Source: Barthelona sp. PAP020 | Taxonomy: Eukaryota; Metamonada: BaSk clade | NCBI GenBank assembly: GCA_040182905.1 | Contig: JARQWU010000008.1 | Coordinates: 1 to 64,000 of the forward strand | Direction: 5' to 3' | Length of the DNA: 64,000 nt | Shown here: positions 35,101 through 37,039 of the stretch, in pieces | How the letters are laid out: every line of letters begins with the position of its first letter | How positions within the stretch are numbered: the first letter of the stretch is position 1 | Position numbers and translations under genes: made by a program | The notes under the pieces: generated by a model | The model's database searches: none | The model's input: the letters and a program-made list of their open reading frames with translations, nothing else | What the model was told of the DNA's origin: nothing

Positions 35101-35686
35101 GATTAACAGACTCTATCATAAATCAAAAATTTTAGATGATGATAATGTCAAGAATAATGAAAATATTGGCATTGTAAGACAATTTTCCAATAAAAAAATT
35201 AAAAAAGACCTTCCGTATGTATATCATTCAATAACCTTTGTTATTGGCGGCTTTTGTATCAGCAACAAGTTACTGCAACAATTATTCTTGTTGATATCAA
35301 CGATTGCTGTTCTTCTTGTCCATTTAAGGACTAACCCTTACGTTCAAGAGGTAGCAAATCAACTTCAAAGTTCTTATTTGACAATGTTAACAGCTATTTT
35401 AGCAATATGGTTTTCTTTGAGCCTAGATTCAACGATGAAAAATACTGATTCATTCAATCAAATTGCCTATCTTCTTTTTGTTTTGATTTGTTGTTTGGTT
35501 GTTGTTTCTGTTCTCAGGATCATTTATTTATGGTTCTATGGAAAATTTGAAAGTAAATCATCCGATATATTCAGCAAAGAAAGAACGCGAGGATTTAGTC
35601 GATCACATAATCCTTCTAGAAACCCGATTTTGCGTGCAGATGTTGGAAATCAATCGATGGGAAGGATTTCTGAAATCTTCTCATGA
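2144..35686 (+). CDS. Giant (11,180-residue) surface protein: beta-solenoid ectodomain, Cys-rich stalk, multi-TM C-terminus
   Basis: A single frame of 11,181 codons runs without a stop to TGA. The first ATG (2144) opens a signal peptide: a Lys at residue 4, then a run of Ile and Leu, ending near VYNQ-EYEW at residue 20. Residues about 21-9,970 are short beta-strands and turns rich in Asn, Ser, Ile, Val and Gly, with dense N-x-S/T sequons, as in parallel beta-solenoid adhesins. GFRxGSD and W-x-GG motifs recur. Residues about 9,978-10,520 form a second beta-helix: GPNGND, CCGGAKSPC, then PMP-like GGV/FxxN repeats. Residues 10,617-10,806 are Cys-rich GCC2/GCC3-like units (CxxCPAGTYS). About 7-8 membrane segments (10,807 to about 11,125) and a basic, Ser-rich tail follow. 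The protein is probably a glycosylated, cell-surface adhesion or sensing molecule; this role is inferred from architecture. I recognise no enzyme domain. Fusion of neighbouring genes is unlikely because the one frame is intact and only the N-terminus has a signal peptide. Confidence 0.93.
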   Translation: MNVKILIILTLLLLQNVYNQEYEWICDDTNDITNINCWNPSELPDKSSTVLINRPVNITVESTIYVNKLILGINFDTGQLMFDYGALFRANFLEWNAGNVIGFGSLMIAYQADISPLNATRYLGINSKLHVSAGLVNITDSTIITASGSVLDFGADTYVTINGDVFILYEGNVDEELSSLNNFGYFVVTSNSSLYIEAKIVHLGSVPMMLLGNTTIVNGADVYMDLIVLNFIQLKFNGSINLSSMSRIYGYGDIINYGTLVIESLVYKMVGKLINNGSLLFTTDATIESLDLVNYNTLNVASGCNVVDFILNITVFGGVVKFEDGTMFRYDELPMFPVNIYQYAGDLYIGSTTQPLSVKNLTLVQGALQLATGRVLTVDHLLLAPKCKLTEDILLGSLNDQELMWIFPVLNVEDDIQLQSSLVWKGGLISSKLTFVTTTQISLYGSGQDNYHIIANSGTFDISNGVIHGTIIFIVGEQVELSLGDCDNAETVFLLAYPTSKTILTKDMLKTTNLITSNAFFEGNCYLPYKKEGLFDKIDVYAFKNKQFICGSNVIEITDETPLLPQSISQFYNPFYGLTYSFTGIYNFTLIHKPTPYLPTFVDNFVNKTVNTVILETYNITIPSFETFDLFNPNFQYFIELPSRISSNIYANSHSVFLAYDETCYIEGESDLMLFGSSIQFLSGHFTIMKDLTVFGSLYVVEDVKFTSDYQIVHRFADTITLFDGVYQMNAKFVKSTGNFYFYENSEIIIDEIVISNTYLFMNLTSTNQLLVKRFTSTSSKVDIYSAEIFSANIEQMFVDTYLNLRESSNIYIYGIDEFADNTVCIENVLNAVFDRFANMQQINFNVRNSRLIKINANLNLVNNSYFSFNNVDELMINDVQQFNKSILELISINIDTSINIGLFKNSSLLIKETVDYIHLYIDDVIFGDIFVTTNKDVCFYLWYIYQSTISFYDNDFVEMVDPLYPSKQVLIVESNIFFNIEGVDKTGDYHNLLCFNQGARFISSSFQISSQESSWKAISSKNLIFNVSGLAEFEFCAVTLITPNLHVDTYKFHNCSVQAKYQMNFGDLHSGYTEFTKEKLLLWDVCPDSYYCPLFIAQNFYFSNDSYLGNYTEFHVLSKLIVVGDDLTVYFNEGVLKLLNAELIVDGSMLLSSPCTFYVDGKVIVNKGGRLHLQCISSLSGDLYLNGETILETDTSLSGYVYLNDTIHLLGNKHSFDGYVYGDEFCNITSKPFHTHVYFSGILDILYEINLIQGNYHFDNANFKFDSIALKGSFLSIENSVHNVTGDELYLTQFLIDSSTFYLDDVALVVADELLIMGESTVIELKSLKNIKIIDFYMYDGLLRGDNTYLLITGNFLFKQGTLINGMWLDIEDEFVPLDTDLGRQKVLADNVFLNISNYDFNVTNRNEISIGYNVSLWFRNIFVYGSLKLLRSQENSNFLNDYFDPDCFIFDLNCSVITPSLNHLYILQDLVLTNNTDLCVSLHVYGQFILEPNSQLSISNSYTALEMFTIPLNGTVNFNGPTVLLGGLDFEPNSTVHINDVVKVKGMYNKTDLILSNSTGCLVLTKFASFDFSKIIIDDVSVYIQGCSNMSVWNIEQINITNTGKLVITECPTTKIVIGSIFSVNGDVVLGDIENVTAQNVNFDGGMFKINDSTTEGNYQFQSINVDSGTIELLNIVKPFIALNLTVINGVSIIKNLTSSPIINFLMISGGELNFANSPQPLHFYVIDLRSTAKVYFDTKYNVTLDSLYIADTASVETYDDLYIGLLSMIGGTLSGGRWVYANESVFDNTVHVFVHLDLKHTILLKYSYLRGCYSGDVPYSGSIPGYTYKLHNVSSYQMKIDGCYNGKLYFQDILGHSVDIASELVLLHEIESRYSDDEYMLKNVSDINKHFLGIYGNSVTFDGDYNTLENLTTSYTVKFTNSFMVTNNSILNWENVIVDECRFGRYDTTRHYIYIYVEGTFYFNFHFASSTVAYMKYNVKNNGLLQLFQDCINSMYFEINVDRGFLYFTQLVFSGTSQKLSFSNSVVFGDYVFVNAFSLSFSNSFLNITFFSFSDAVYLSHWREYLIDFNNITMISDYFFASYADISVRNSNLLIKSFEIVDRSGRIITFINSIIESEWMFSITSAVAGHKIKSFTNSVLRANGVLFESYEVESDFYVQFINSSLEYGGNNFNNVSFELKKIKVVFLNNSTLDFESNLFNFTKSLLYLEHSHSRIFDFPGDANTYHLLNTTHCIMEFNITNNNVVILEDFNVLKPSIVLLNRGTLKLYNGMFHIDGIEMDKGIIYGVNVEFYMVKIIDTVSGSVTFEHTVFDTVLDSVELSASSFVLKNVSTMNEQSKVSCGDFNLFLIQRVEGNNSQITFYEGDYKVSSVDLYNSNFLVSNNDDEMQLCMDIDRINMKLYSFDFQITRLFVNHFNLMTMASIRELNDPNTAYSGVLGGHSVNITSLNVIEGDLKLDYFSEANYTIDTLYFNSSNFYTFKGSSLKSDVVNLTNGSEFFKSRDFLERNISFIYQTNDSKAYNLDELDTFPHYEYFASLIDGNVYSEGFNLDVVETKEFIDKFFSGKLCCQNECVFDEGNFEFLNGEVIIYGNMTINAKNKLVSRATIIVQPEANLIIYGDSTDGSVSVVDVVLDNYGHIEFVNDIVLKGNVVNRGNIVFQNNVVFNNSIVDLKKDSNMTFLVSVDYPLFMNDTTIYCSGNLENNHLLGNKGTFYQYDTCSIDILIVDFEHEFNYFNEMLASKRLNATSMQAETLNLHCTYLCKIETIKCADLLLQGFFEIVNVTSSGESILKYVIDENDLVKGELLVDIFFTKNLKIYQEVYLNVTNSWTFKDGYLKNYGFFNFNVNNAYWENVEYVLTTSVASNAEIIVHNYFYARNIFGSDTSINLMRLTIINNGIHDVFDEFAIQDHYINNGILNIKENSFLNFNHFFPSTLNVYRCKSELYSYGTVNLFANSYFNVPTHLASNRVFVEIYGNITLYNNEWLDCTSTSANIDIYGNFNATILDIDTKCNLRFIGATFELPIIRSVSGSLYFYNVCNKINVMEYIEVNRAFFYQSNCSFEIKKIVGNSVARKDLLSAEDHEDIDVTLWEVIDEGYYVIKNVENLNITNFVTLKSYPTNTYAFGVQILDVRNIILRNGITKKLSVERFYQIQNQNVSAFRGEFTEGNIFIGDSIFNMTYFREITQTFDLPDTLILENMFLSFVKTITPDTKLFWCKRNGIVYIDIDYEFVIDQIIIDGGKVYGQGAISMNVFDYYSGDLIQVEFHTNNMTVFDNGDKNLTLSTVIVNDYLMMDNVALVGGYSVTIVNYGKLIGNNPSFTSVSECSFINNGTFNYNKLVIEWNFENNGILNGSSLIIHRGSFVSSILGIVYGDVFSMTGGTFKNYGLIQFNQSLLANCAFYDYFNFNSSLVSLNYASLRIYEEFFIESIDIISSHFTCEDCYWQDQNPIKTRYFCQSRTNDHFYASLTINTEKSSVLIQNKDDLIIQQSCSINFLNIDLEFPDYVFQQGFFYFVGSYDFPHLTFDIPDYSNIGSLKFFDGNITIEMFDFNAGYIYGDAFLFVQHATVINRGIWKIDVSINYLWFKAIPSYSLSMRQTVFNVNETFIISSGVESNLFYNYVITMYSENVQLSFFKNVYSETGLSISRELINSATYGNPGLVSLLSDAQWIQDFPVDICVFFNIEDNAYFHNNAALKTCQLDCYGDIYINNIITLRHTSVFYPQSLLFGSGNHPAFATYPYGKVVPSVEYLGVYNITNDVYEQHYNGNVLFSGYIIFHNVDCSKGTLKFFNIHHIYEPKWEIGNIYVSDTCQFFLDKSSNDIRMEELVVDGGITAFKEIGTLAQYNAVVISSGYCAFQTGMSVQLNKMTIEEGFRVGSDYLYVDELVWSGNGFLGSGHTIVNGITYINGTGTHFVGLNHVLEFKGDVIVTQKPEIYSCSGLYNKLMFYANLNVTANSVLKFQSAIAGPLNSNGNMTTADYFTGNQLGDCPVPLADNPSQRCSFSSDDPRSLIPHAICSIPGGRFQGTYMDSKYLKNIYYESVPGRPHDNNRLYPIFLSTAHVYVMNNAIFNLTNLEAVFNCNVSIIGSMYGLRPIIFNSNVFGYKGGKFSFNDVYFYGNLGSPDSNLDTFAEKHFQIANHNETIITEWKYTLQKLPVYCGSSCTYYYYINENVYVSDYVVLPIISMEADSVLSFDVADLASGRLIFQENSIASFNQLIQQDGLVVFMPGSKVSDLERIKIVNGNLKLGIHLFVNKLEFIGGNILSYSNNEGTLTIYEEFLWYGGEICDRLTVEVKKNLTSSSPVRKIVRDNSNLVLSGGSSFEESGPLVLINSAKLTNNGTMIINGDTTFKSEGKYISFFENNGTIVVNEPTGSVSLYMQFLATKYSSMIFNSGDFFTYEGVNVEGGYFFFNRTKWYVGSVLYKSPFADSNSTVVLNADKLEMFEGKVYVYVGNVVTLKGQLLFDNATKIFTYGGTINIEDANITLYSLDVNRGWLYFNDVQFINPFMDYVSLFMGQILFNCNEEVVIDKFIFNEGMRGGNDVVTIVGSLEWYGGTLGKNSRTQLNCTTNLIVDPDNPFYLEENARLINQNNFTVMYTKFKSDLAELVLFDLICDENAGFENYGVLNLFTNSRFPLLQNYGEVSVYANLIVTLFYNYNYTIFTSVIQHNDQFRVLQAEEIVSKTIIEVEANTHFVCDDFENQNIVNVNDTHLIIESDHYFANNMYTMNSTIEISGRGRHYGNWTIDADSKVLFGTPSIILKNGFIDEEQMFGGTMSSEEDDSLWLIFDVETFIIVEGLMFFNEGSKIIILGELSLSQTLYVIKGELVIKQQATIYNFTNLHSIEGIIHIYTSDIMNFNSIYMNEGLIYFSTDQNITCSNFSLINGDFKTIKPMNILDIFSWIGGGLLNHTTLVSHSQTFWYRSKNSYLDVFCELYLHNYTLLTALEDDLQSYQGVLWGNEGVLIVNYGIMDLRFDVSLKVNVSENMPVFSNYGEFAIKHDIVIEFILKNFNLMTFESTETSIFGGGFTVGNFTFVTSVVFYVKHDFHFNSTSIWNAKEGTIHFYNSSRLHVKGYLEFEKLGLYVALSVTDDDKGHFIVYNGANITAGSSIYLMGPNITFLEQSSSLNFNFFKLQKGYAHFNSKIPVVIEKMMITGGFRAGSDDMIAHNITWERGGLAGNGTTICDVRVDFVNTVEIALPPGVPDVRPALNIWIIEEAKFENAGYAETVFKTKFIGSSNASIVNSGMFVFNYPSIWTTEIWIQDPQTDEFEYLGHNITQHNYLPMFTNIGKGVVTGIPLSGSLETEWRFFQKSNGNPDDVPKILANMEQFSVYMGGVFYCGIVNVSKELLFDEDLIFMEGSQLLGHNVDVTFKEGSTVVFGGNYCITGDESIVTGFGALIFTSTATFCESAQINSCGLNISIDSDTEMGYMRLDCGAHRLGNGKLLVDIVDLIDGYIDSGTTIIQTLRVNSTSLNHIIQGVDTIVEIENGIVFDDGASLVLEDNTQLILQNMSETVLVDYTGIMGNGTLFVYGKVYTYNYDNSQVPFILSQVILSGLVEIKEGSIDFGMKIDVDSTGELIIGNKGSWTVQNQTIVEGKDIVGNFKIKENGTLIVEQALYFNYMNFTTEYVASVSQGHIFFSSVNFDAELQLTGTVEVSVDSDGSVLKYLEMKESSVFAVKKFKEIRLLNTSGGNIYLNDSIIITEGYLMNSGFYGFENVLHIDFTLKMSHNMYIKQITIIGSSSTVLNIVESTVECEKVYFELNQIIAINSTVYDSTNTSLINVNNGMEVIVPDYSWFFWNIKGQVVNNIIVHTTSSLHVGNVINGELSSYMIAGMIFLEEYGSLQTVGELIAEEGVLIKAKGSLILNEGANISLNCSVALSGGYLRINSTNPVVLLNIADNSFGEISISNIEIKDFIGMKIGINNVLTLMNIFNSTVTNTIFDLNHVKLYFNESLLTSIDLNSYRSNVSFSNVNNDKLVNFVFNSSNVLIDCYFDSVFKILDPITISLYNESRMVLSHAIDMAHAKFLIVDSTVDITEFMNQNQSKFWEIDFASMKGQTAMFVCEYLNIFNFDFFGGTIIGDFNVTNVVFDTLVDKIFEDETKMTVWNLTKWYEGNILGKLNASLVIEQNSSFVLDFIEHNEMLVFGTPSIIPLLHLKGNFTLFGQVTIWWRMNLDFGACVTILNKTRSNDGTDGVLTSMGNVTDIASDSRRYNNPTSDEDHGTFVTINLPYPNSHWRIGGGVYTGNGTNIHGSGHITLNNPKTYVKIDGIYNVSGILRVEDGYLNFTDAKIIYVNIEWIGGKIDMGESYGDTVYINEVKDGDIYEWNDDNQMKLIEILNQYDELVRYGPCTIDVVKHHHVLNDSLTIFDPFTEIGELYLPDIQNGTIIFQNDVNIHVEEINVYGGNVTFKDGAKVVFDSCIVVDGGYVFLGSHAVDGTPEVYHCIVINKGVLILDPTVPTDPITSIQELTFKDGNLGTNAVVELSKIVYYHGGFFIANTSFFANNCVFHMFEGETRALRKNSSLLLKNSMLFAHPLNSSSSIYEKLSIEDFAYIDVSSNSNFTVLEGIYTTIFGQNECVTCDVYDSFDFGRIIVSDGKMNVENDLGLKLPLDVRENGSFVVNKTTTMYMPSIINGTMYLHNDTSLMIKSHVIVSGHVFCNEGSKIEIIAGGRLDLINVDLQCNVEIILWQGTLNISGTDEVIQGLTLTTYIGEAYIGGRIEKFIMGTVLGSSYVEFCGIIYAFNELLLDAGEGIVLFNNATEIQFVDYALIKVNDGELYFEALMKDHGSMIFVEIHGGRVMNRHNFESEIHELSIDSGDFISQPLNTLLIKTIKQNGGEIFFYTSIAISCDYYFYDGRLTGFNSSILHIIDTAKLHFESGRGIIGMTPQVDALIVVQGIVQFYCNSVFFSKNSKLTTDVNSNFIIDNSRYPSKDIGIYQSVAADPSHALIELNGQSVVSMNGRTLGLNIDVHIYNGSIISNSTVIFFFDYSSQRYLPVLRFVGGIVDIQQSHIDIYDKISFVDNSVVTSDPSSRITIEKNGYGEIDRVWNVFNLYVKGNVTILSEIYSSNLLMHIYKDGFVVFNNSASNSRIFNISILNEGNLIFEEGSQIQECTSLRTVGGNTYLKNNSHIWLNSTIIESINSGFMEMERETSIYETDNQSIYSIWVDGGSKIINKHYSFVRVTKILISNQGCYIPFYLHFVTHLIIEHDGILGSNDYDIYDKASYIDGFMVLEIENLTLANSHIYGPRNLIVSQRTDFPIYSDDFLFENVTINSSEWLIRNRKLTVHPTVFVHITSLFYSGSNISCSYVMMEDTGKWARILINNEINMQIDTDNIFLGHIQFEFNGTFGKFGNVEFNKVTFNSTSIEIISESVVSINTGTCQFINNNSIVGSGWMDFVSSQATINSSINLPSSGFKFSKSTVDFDKAIIFEMILKIYDVDTTVVIGGSTLVNKIEIYVDGFNSYFVYSASLTASEEVSMPTVKSIYLAQGQIDFIDGVTNFEMTNITVANPIDSNKPIINFYNGSYSGKAHKVDLYSGIFHIWEDILFFFDMDMLLLNEISLLNHSGSVILNVQLFVLNHGFRTGSSNIYAHNITLLAGSMYGAAETRSLDHLNIDGCNPACLLDDRHVLSTDGITNFVSGQLNMGKSTIIHNLDNGSFTLAGGAINPLSEAVGEYLPVVLNDGYFRKSGAADFVLLTSLFNEFDATFGIDDGSLTIGTDSYNSGNFTLKNGTELRLVGEFAFKSTSNFTGDVLSTVRLPVAASNVTLGGDFNHLGTVVVENGLLTVPDSAKIIEMHLVAKGGVMKFLSGSKIPYIELIVEGGHVLFLERCEIDAISAVTQSGGLVEIFKGANVAITGMTLVSTGGEFRLNDGVGADLKDSKLSLFGGVFNVGEESAVSFSTDLLEIKNNGAFYFNSSIPVYIDTLLIHSGFVSHNTTMYVNNATLGNGEIKHDGFTEANITIFIGHFHIRNPHRYEVNDEIIFAGGALTLGCGSSLVIDDTCTMFIIDAGYIDSESSCFANLTNLGVINKQSDGDFTLSLSLYNRPSGIVNVSNGVFIISDDVGNVTHDGEWYSSGLTRSKGDVIFNVGSVFNGNVEITNNSSLITYGTINGTITVLNGLFVLNNASANMIDVNLFDKADFLNSTINTLWIHVNSSNVNTNVFFNETFVDSISIDTVDSNNKFNLESINSIYRSVDSMDAHKAFMSFSKGQVIFNSLLNIVDVTMNFTRLQLHFNQTTLVSNTSHISIKECWSLIEIEDGLLRNSVMALENDSSNSFISKKISFIDSSFISNDETVLNIDLLNVVGSNFVFSGKLDVINVNVSNWKVSCSKNNKCMMTIEKEGHFTEKGNFDSVDFRLNNGTFEFLQSVYTFNSSNITLSEGNMIISQPTIFNGLGNATLFNWGNLTINEEFIQNLTANSHAALNINGRWLNRAPLNVYGFINSFRSVVIDNFVYLNDTVESNMIILETVSEDCEVFVDGTLEIVHMIHHAGTVRFASGEIDTFICEIYDDFEISNFNISKFNLTVEKAVTSIINSSIYNWFSSNITFAELLIRRSDVMIYESDHKMISSNVTVLDSQNVVVQGNMPFYDCNLVVNTSNVTSDGLNTLTLEKSIGSIQAENLFGHFSMNLINSTLIMGTQPFMHFEKLSASDDCVITMTGQAIINNFNFSERVLMNGTPHLTMINGSVIGVLELVDAMLILSNDVSFSYVHLDMVNSSIINGGKDSEYANSLFSLIEVIVVGDENSTLSNRACINTFKNVSLKLDVLNERLWTITHICIINGLFNNTNELNVAGHLDINGYFESNGMIITGNDSVFNVNSVGQMYISGGVNISGSCYCYGICELSNLIGDFNSVYVNASFITHNASVSINLLEVEKGFVRINKTMLSIDSLLIREGNMESNNSMLAVVKSVGQSSVVTHEGEMIFGNGSHVWIESSLDIIGQISIISKSLRFDSTNVTIRWLKTCDCDVVEILQSNLTFTIASECLFGQLSMNNSIMAHNGSLQVENGTLKNSEIFSVENIMLGHTFFNSLQLVTYFKLNQGHTLTVGNDLTLDHISIVLGCDATLVFDTVSYVILIEGIIKNDGICGGYFNNTGHVEKVGENGIFEIEVDYFNFGNTLMKEGVLKLNKFINYGLIDGNGGSMYLVHELFTANTSVLKGEFEIILNGSIFAEFNGKILDHSTLSTSLNAFNSNILLNAVEIDNVRFNTAQSNISTGNTTGNLVLIDYKSQIMLDGLKFIIDHSFFNQSNITIKNNVDLALKQVFFFDSTISIEGGSNMNGSYIDLNNTVISIVSSKKIIFRSINSAYSVFNISGFADIQDSSIVKSNILLRNDTSQMYSTDINITDSAFYGNGTWYANGDTSISDAKVSDVIIDANDNFTFKDIVSFLGKTVFNVINNTRLSNNASLKLKEHAELNISKGSLILNTSAVIVGFDSCFFSNNHMVVLFDDTMIHNVNLSNDAAIRISGNNVTISGKTNLLTNSLMEIEANSDVKFIGNTNLDGSFTVLGTVNVFGDSFTNGTIMGNKDTGKFEFMEGSHIFVGQSSIPLINYAKTSFSPLYVVDGSFILTNMNGTLFIEPSEVDFIELYVENGIVSVNSSIKQLKSMLVKNGSVVFENSSQSLINEIMIFGGNFLSNKAHLNLSNCHINIHDGFVILEENVFLNDSSICVHGGKLYDLSNVQTKIKKLNITDGVVQLDIPLEIDSFVVEGGNVKTNLTYISNAILTGGTIAFTNATIFDLFGGDATVSDSFIQVINPLLPSEKQLKLNDVSMYIADDWISSVSLMGINSTVFVNELRIMNAIGNSSLNVNLVVNDIIAINGSLSASNISLGGNIHLKGGSFGTLGNYTLENGHTLSGKGRFNGNLTSNSTIVSEGCIIFDNLILSNGSTMKSFFVNTTSYSYFVVKGHASLDGVYEVDFEIPDIMEENQYWTLIDYDTFSGKFKDTEMSCEAMFNLVYSIDQFYAMLQHTIDTNVGPNVYVGPNGNDNPCCGGAKSPCHTFLYAINYRADEECNVYFNPGNYNYQVLPIYISNRDISVFGIGNVTIDGSEYQGVSLTIKSSKSATISNLILSKCTKSISIRESNVTLNNISIISIQKSALSYGIQSRSSSLILNNVSFVDSNLHHLLHCSDSKIIANNLHLNHSYSHGYGQLMFDDCFMEINGIILNSDSVFDENAVIISADHTELMLNDVVTNATKEVWKVGSLIETRSSSIDLDLKGAKLNVFKNLVFSDDSVVILKNISFNDEQTDCRIIDSLNSVVEISNLSIQSVEFTRSLISLQKTDFMMYSFSANGIATINDSLIEASSSDISVYNSLIVNYEGYHYLSLDNGGTVLIKSSEIDNCDVESLIQIKGLSNITFVESNISSVTGSAAGAVVRTEGTLNILGCEFGNNKATVGGVCVIINGNLFVENSLFERNSAVIGGVFLQTEAESFKLYETTKELRHFNRFYKSDFIQLNSTSKIYNNKFFDNVVSQKYGGAVLFTNVDRVPQVTNNICENNLASNSNSPVATTDPRQLAAKVTVDTTNSLVDPRYLISLSILDAYRNILEGENVVDRPASILPQSTLSVKGITQADITGGVGSFDIALSGEPTVHTVTIGAVGLIDTSVDIEIQLCEAGEGLYEQKCQPCPAGTYSDSPSAHACVSCEAGMWTPTEGSLTCVACDAGTYREEDMNGCQRCSYSKFSVVPGSIQCEDCGQNMISSEDRTYCQCKGDLFEFQENVCSPCPTGMTCFGGNVTCIQEGYYATDSGTVEACLSNGCLGSCSSVNNTNLEGNFECTQGFTGTSCLECSPGFIQSSPYCLKCLPSSVTVVLCALMTLLLITLFIFIWKDEKKQFPYACIYVPVIRFIQLLGLIQRICPIAVPYILHNLFFAFDLTFVDISHSQILQCLFMTNGIITRVSSIYFIYFVLFISSLISSKMNRYFAVMKQMLLVPLLAGTSEVIQLRYINDNLVVKSDLSIVFGSMKFLILALMFMITLVLIAVWINRLYHKSKILDDDNVKNNENIGIVRQFSNKKIKKDLPYVYHSITFVIGGFCISNKLLQQLFLLISTIAVLLVHLRTNPYVQEVANQLQSSYLTMLTAILAIWFSLSLDSTMKNTDSFNQIAYLLFVLICCLVVVSVLRIIYLWFYGKFESKSSDIFSKERTRGFSRSHNPSRNPILRADVGNQSMGRISEIFS

Positions 35687-36265
35687 TATTGGAAGATTTT
35701 TTCTTTGCAGCATGTTTGTTTCTTTTTTGCTGAATTTATAAATAGTATTTCTTTTTTATTGTTCTTCATTTTTATGTATCAACTCAAATCTTTCCAATGT
35801 TTTGAAAATAATTTTGACATTACTGATTCATCAAACCATTCTGCTTGAATAACCAAGAGATGATAAAAGTTGTTTGTGCCAAAAAGGCAATACTTAAATT
35901 GACGCTGTGGGTTTCGAAGACAAACAGGACAAATCGTCAGCGCTTTTGTTCTTCATTATTTGAAAACATTATTTATTCTTTTACTTTTTCATTCAAACTT
36001 ATAAATATTGTTTCTCTTTTCATTTTTCCATTCTTCTGGAGTTTCAAGTTATCCTAATATAAGTATAAAGACATTTAGAGTGGCCAAAGGAAGTATTTCA
36101 CTGATTTAAATTCCCGACTAATCTAAACCGAAAGCTATTCCTGTTTTTTTAGAGCGTTTTGAACTATGAATTCAAAAAAACGAGAACAAAAAAGAAAAAT
36201 CTTTATGAGAATTTATTGTTGTATAGTGAATCAGTTGTGAGCAACTTCATTCTGCAACCAAGTGT
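35687..36265. other. Gene-free flank left of the inverted repeat
   Basis: This AT-rich stretch downstream of the giant gene contains only short chance frames. From about 36,107 it includes the diverged outer copy of a sequence that recurs at about 36,521-36,690 (listed separately). No coding, tRNA or rRNA signal was recognised. Confidence 0.55.
36107..36245 (+). repeat. Diverged direct-repeat copy A
   Basis: Compared by eye, this segment follows the same order of short words as 36,521-36,690: an AAATTC-C/G-C start, ATCTAAACC(G/T)AAAG, a T-run, a TTCTGAAC/TTTGAACTA word, then (A/G)TCTTTAT(G/A)AG(A/C)ATTTATT. Identity is clearly lower than between the two inverted arms, so this looks like an older duplicate of the same element. 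Confidence 0.45.
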
Positions 36266-36690
36266 TCAACAAAGCGGACGGATTTCACGTAAAAAACAAT
36301 ATAAATGTGTTTAAGGTTTCTTCTTGCAATTTCTGATATTAATGGATGTCAAAATTGAAAGTGAAATGACAGCAAAAAATTAAATGATTTATGATAATAA
36401 GGATACAAGGGTACATAGTAACCTAGCAAGGAATTACAAGGTTTCATCAAGGAAACCCACAGAAGAACAAAAAAAAATTCTTTGGTAAGAAGGGAAATGA
36501 TTATTAAACATTAATTTAGAAATTCGCCCCATCTAAACCTAAAGTATTTCTTCTTTTTTTTAAAGATTGTTCTGAACCATCCACGCAAAACGACTCAGTT
36601 GCAAGTACGTGCAAACTCTAACAAGAACAATGAAGGTCTTTATAAGCATTTATTATTATTGTCGTGTGAAATTAATTTGGCAACAACAAA
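36266..36690 (+). repeat. Left arm of long inverted repeat
   Basis: Reverse-complementing this segment reproduces most of 37,040-37,465. Shared words, in inverted order, include GCGGACGGATTTCAC, TTTCTTCTTGCAATTTCTGATATTAAT, TTTCAATTTTGAAAGTGAAATGACAGCAAA-type sequence, TTCATCAAGGAAACC, CAGAACCATCCACGCAAAA-type sequence and GACTCAGTTGCAAGTAC. Small insertions, deletions and substitutions separate the arms, so this is natural diverged DNA and not a simple assembly mirror. No transposase frame is visible. It could be a fold-back or MITE-like element, or the terminal inverted repeats of an element whose body is lost in the gap. Confidence 0.8.
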
Positions 36691-36821
36691 AATTTCACCG
36701 GAAGAAGACGTAAAGGAAGAAATAACCAAAATACTCCTGCATATAAAGCTAATAATCCCATAAGAAAGAAAATTTTAAATCTGGAAAAGAGGAGATCAAA
36801 ACAATAAGAATTTTATTTTCT

Positions 36822-36921
36822 NNNNNNNNNNNNNNNNNNNNNNNNNNNNNNNNNNNNNNNNNNNNNNNNNNNNNNNNNNNNNNNNNNNNNNNNNNNNNNN
36901 NNNNNNNNNNNNNNNNNNNNN
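36822..36921. other. Assembly gap of 100 N
   Basis: Exactly 100 ambiguous bases, a conventional placeholder length for a gap of unknown size. It sits between the arms of the inverted repeat, which is where short-read assembly commonly fails. The true sequence and length here are unknown. Confidence 0.97.
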
Positions 36922-37039
36922 AATTAGATTCTTCTTTGTCTTAAGCTCAACTAGTTGTTTTATTATTTGATAAATTCTGAAATACGAGAAATTTTGCTTG
37001 ATTCAAATTCTGGTGCATTTCTTCACCCTTTTCTTTTTT

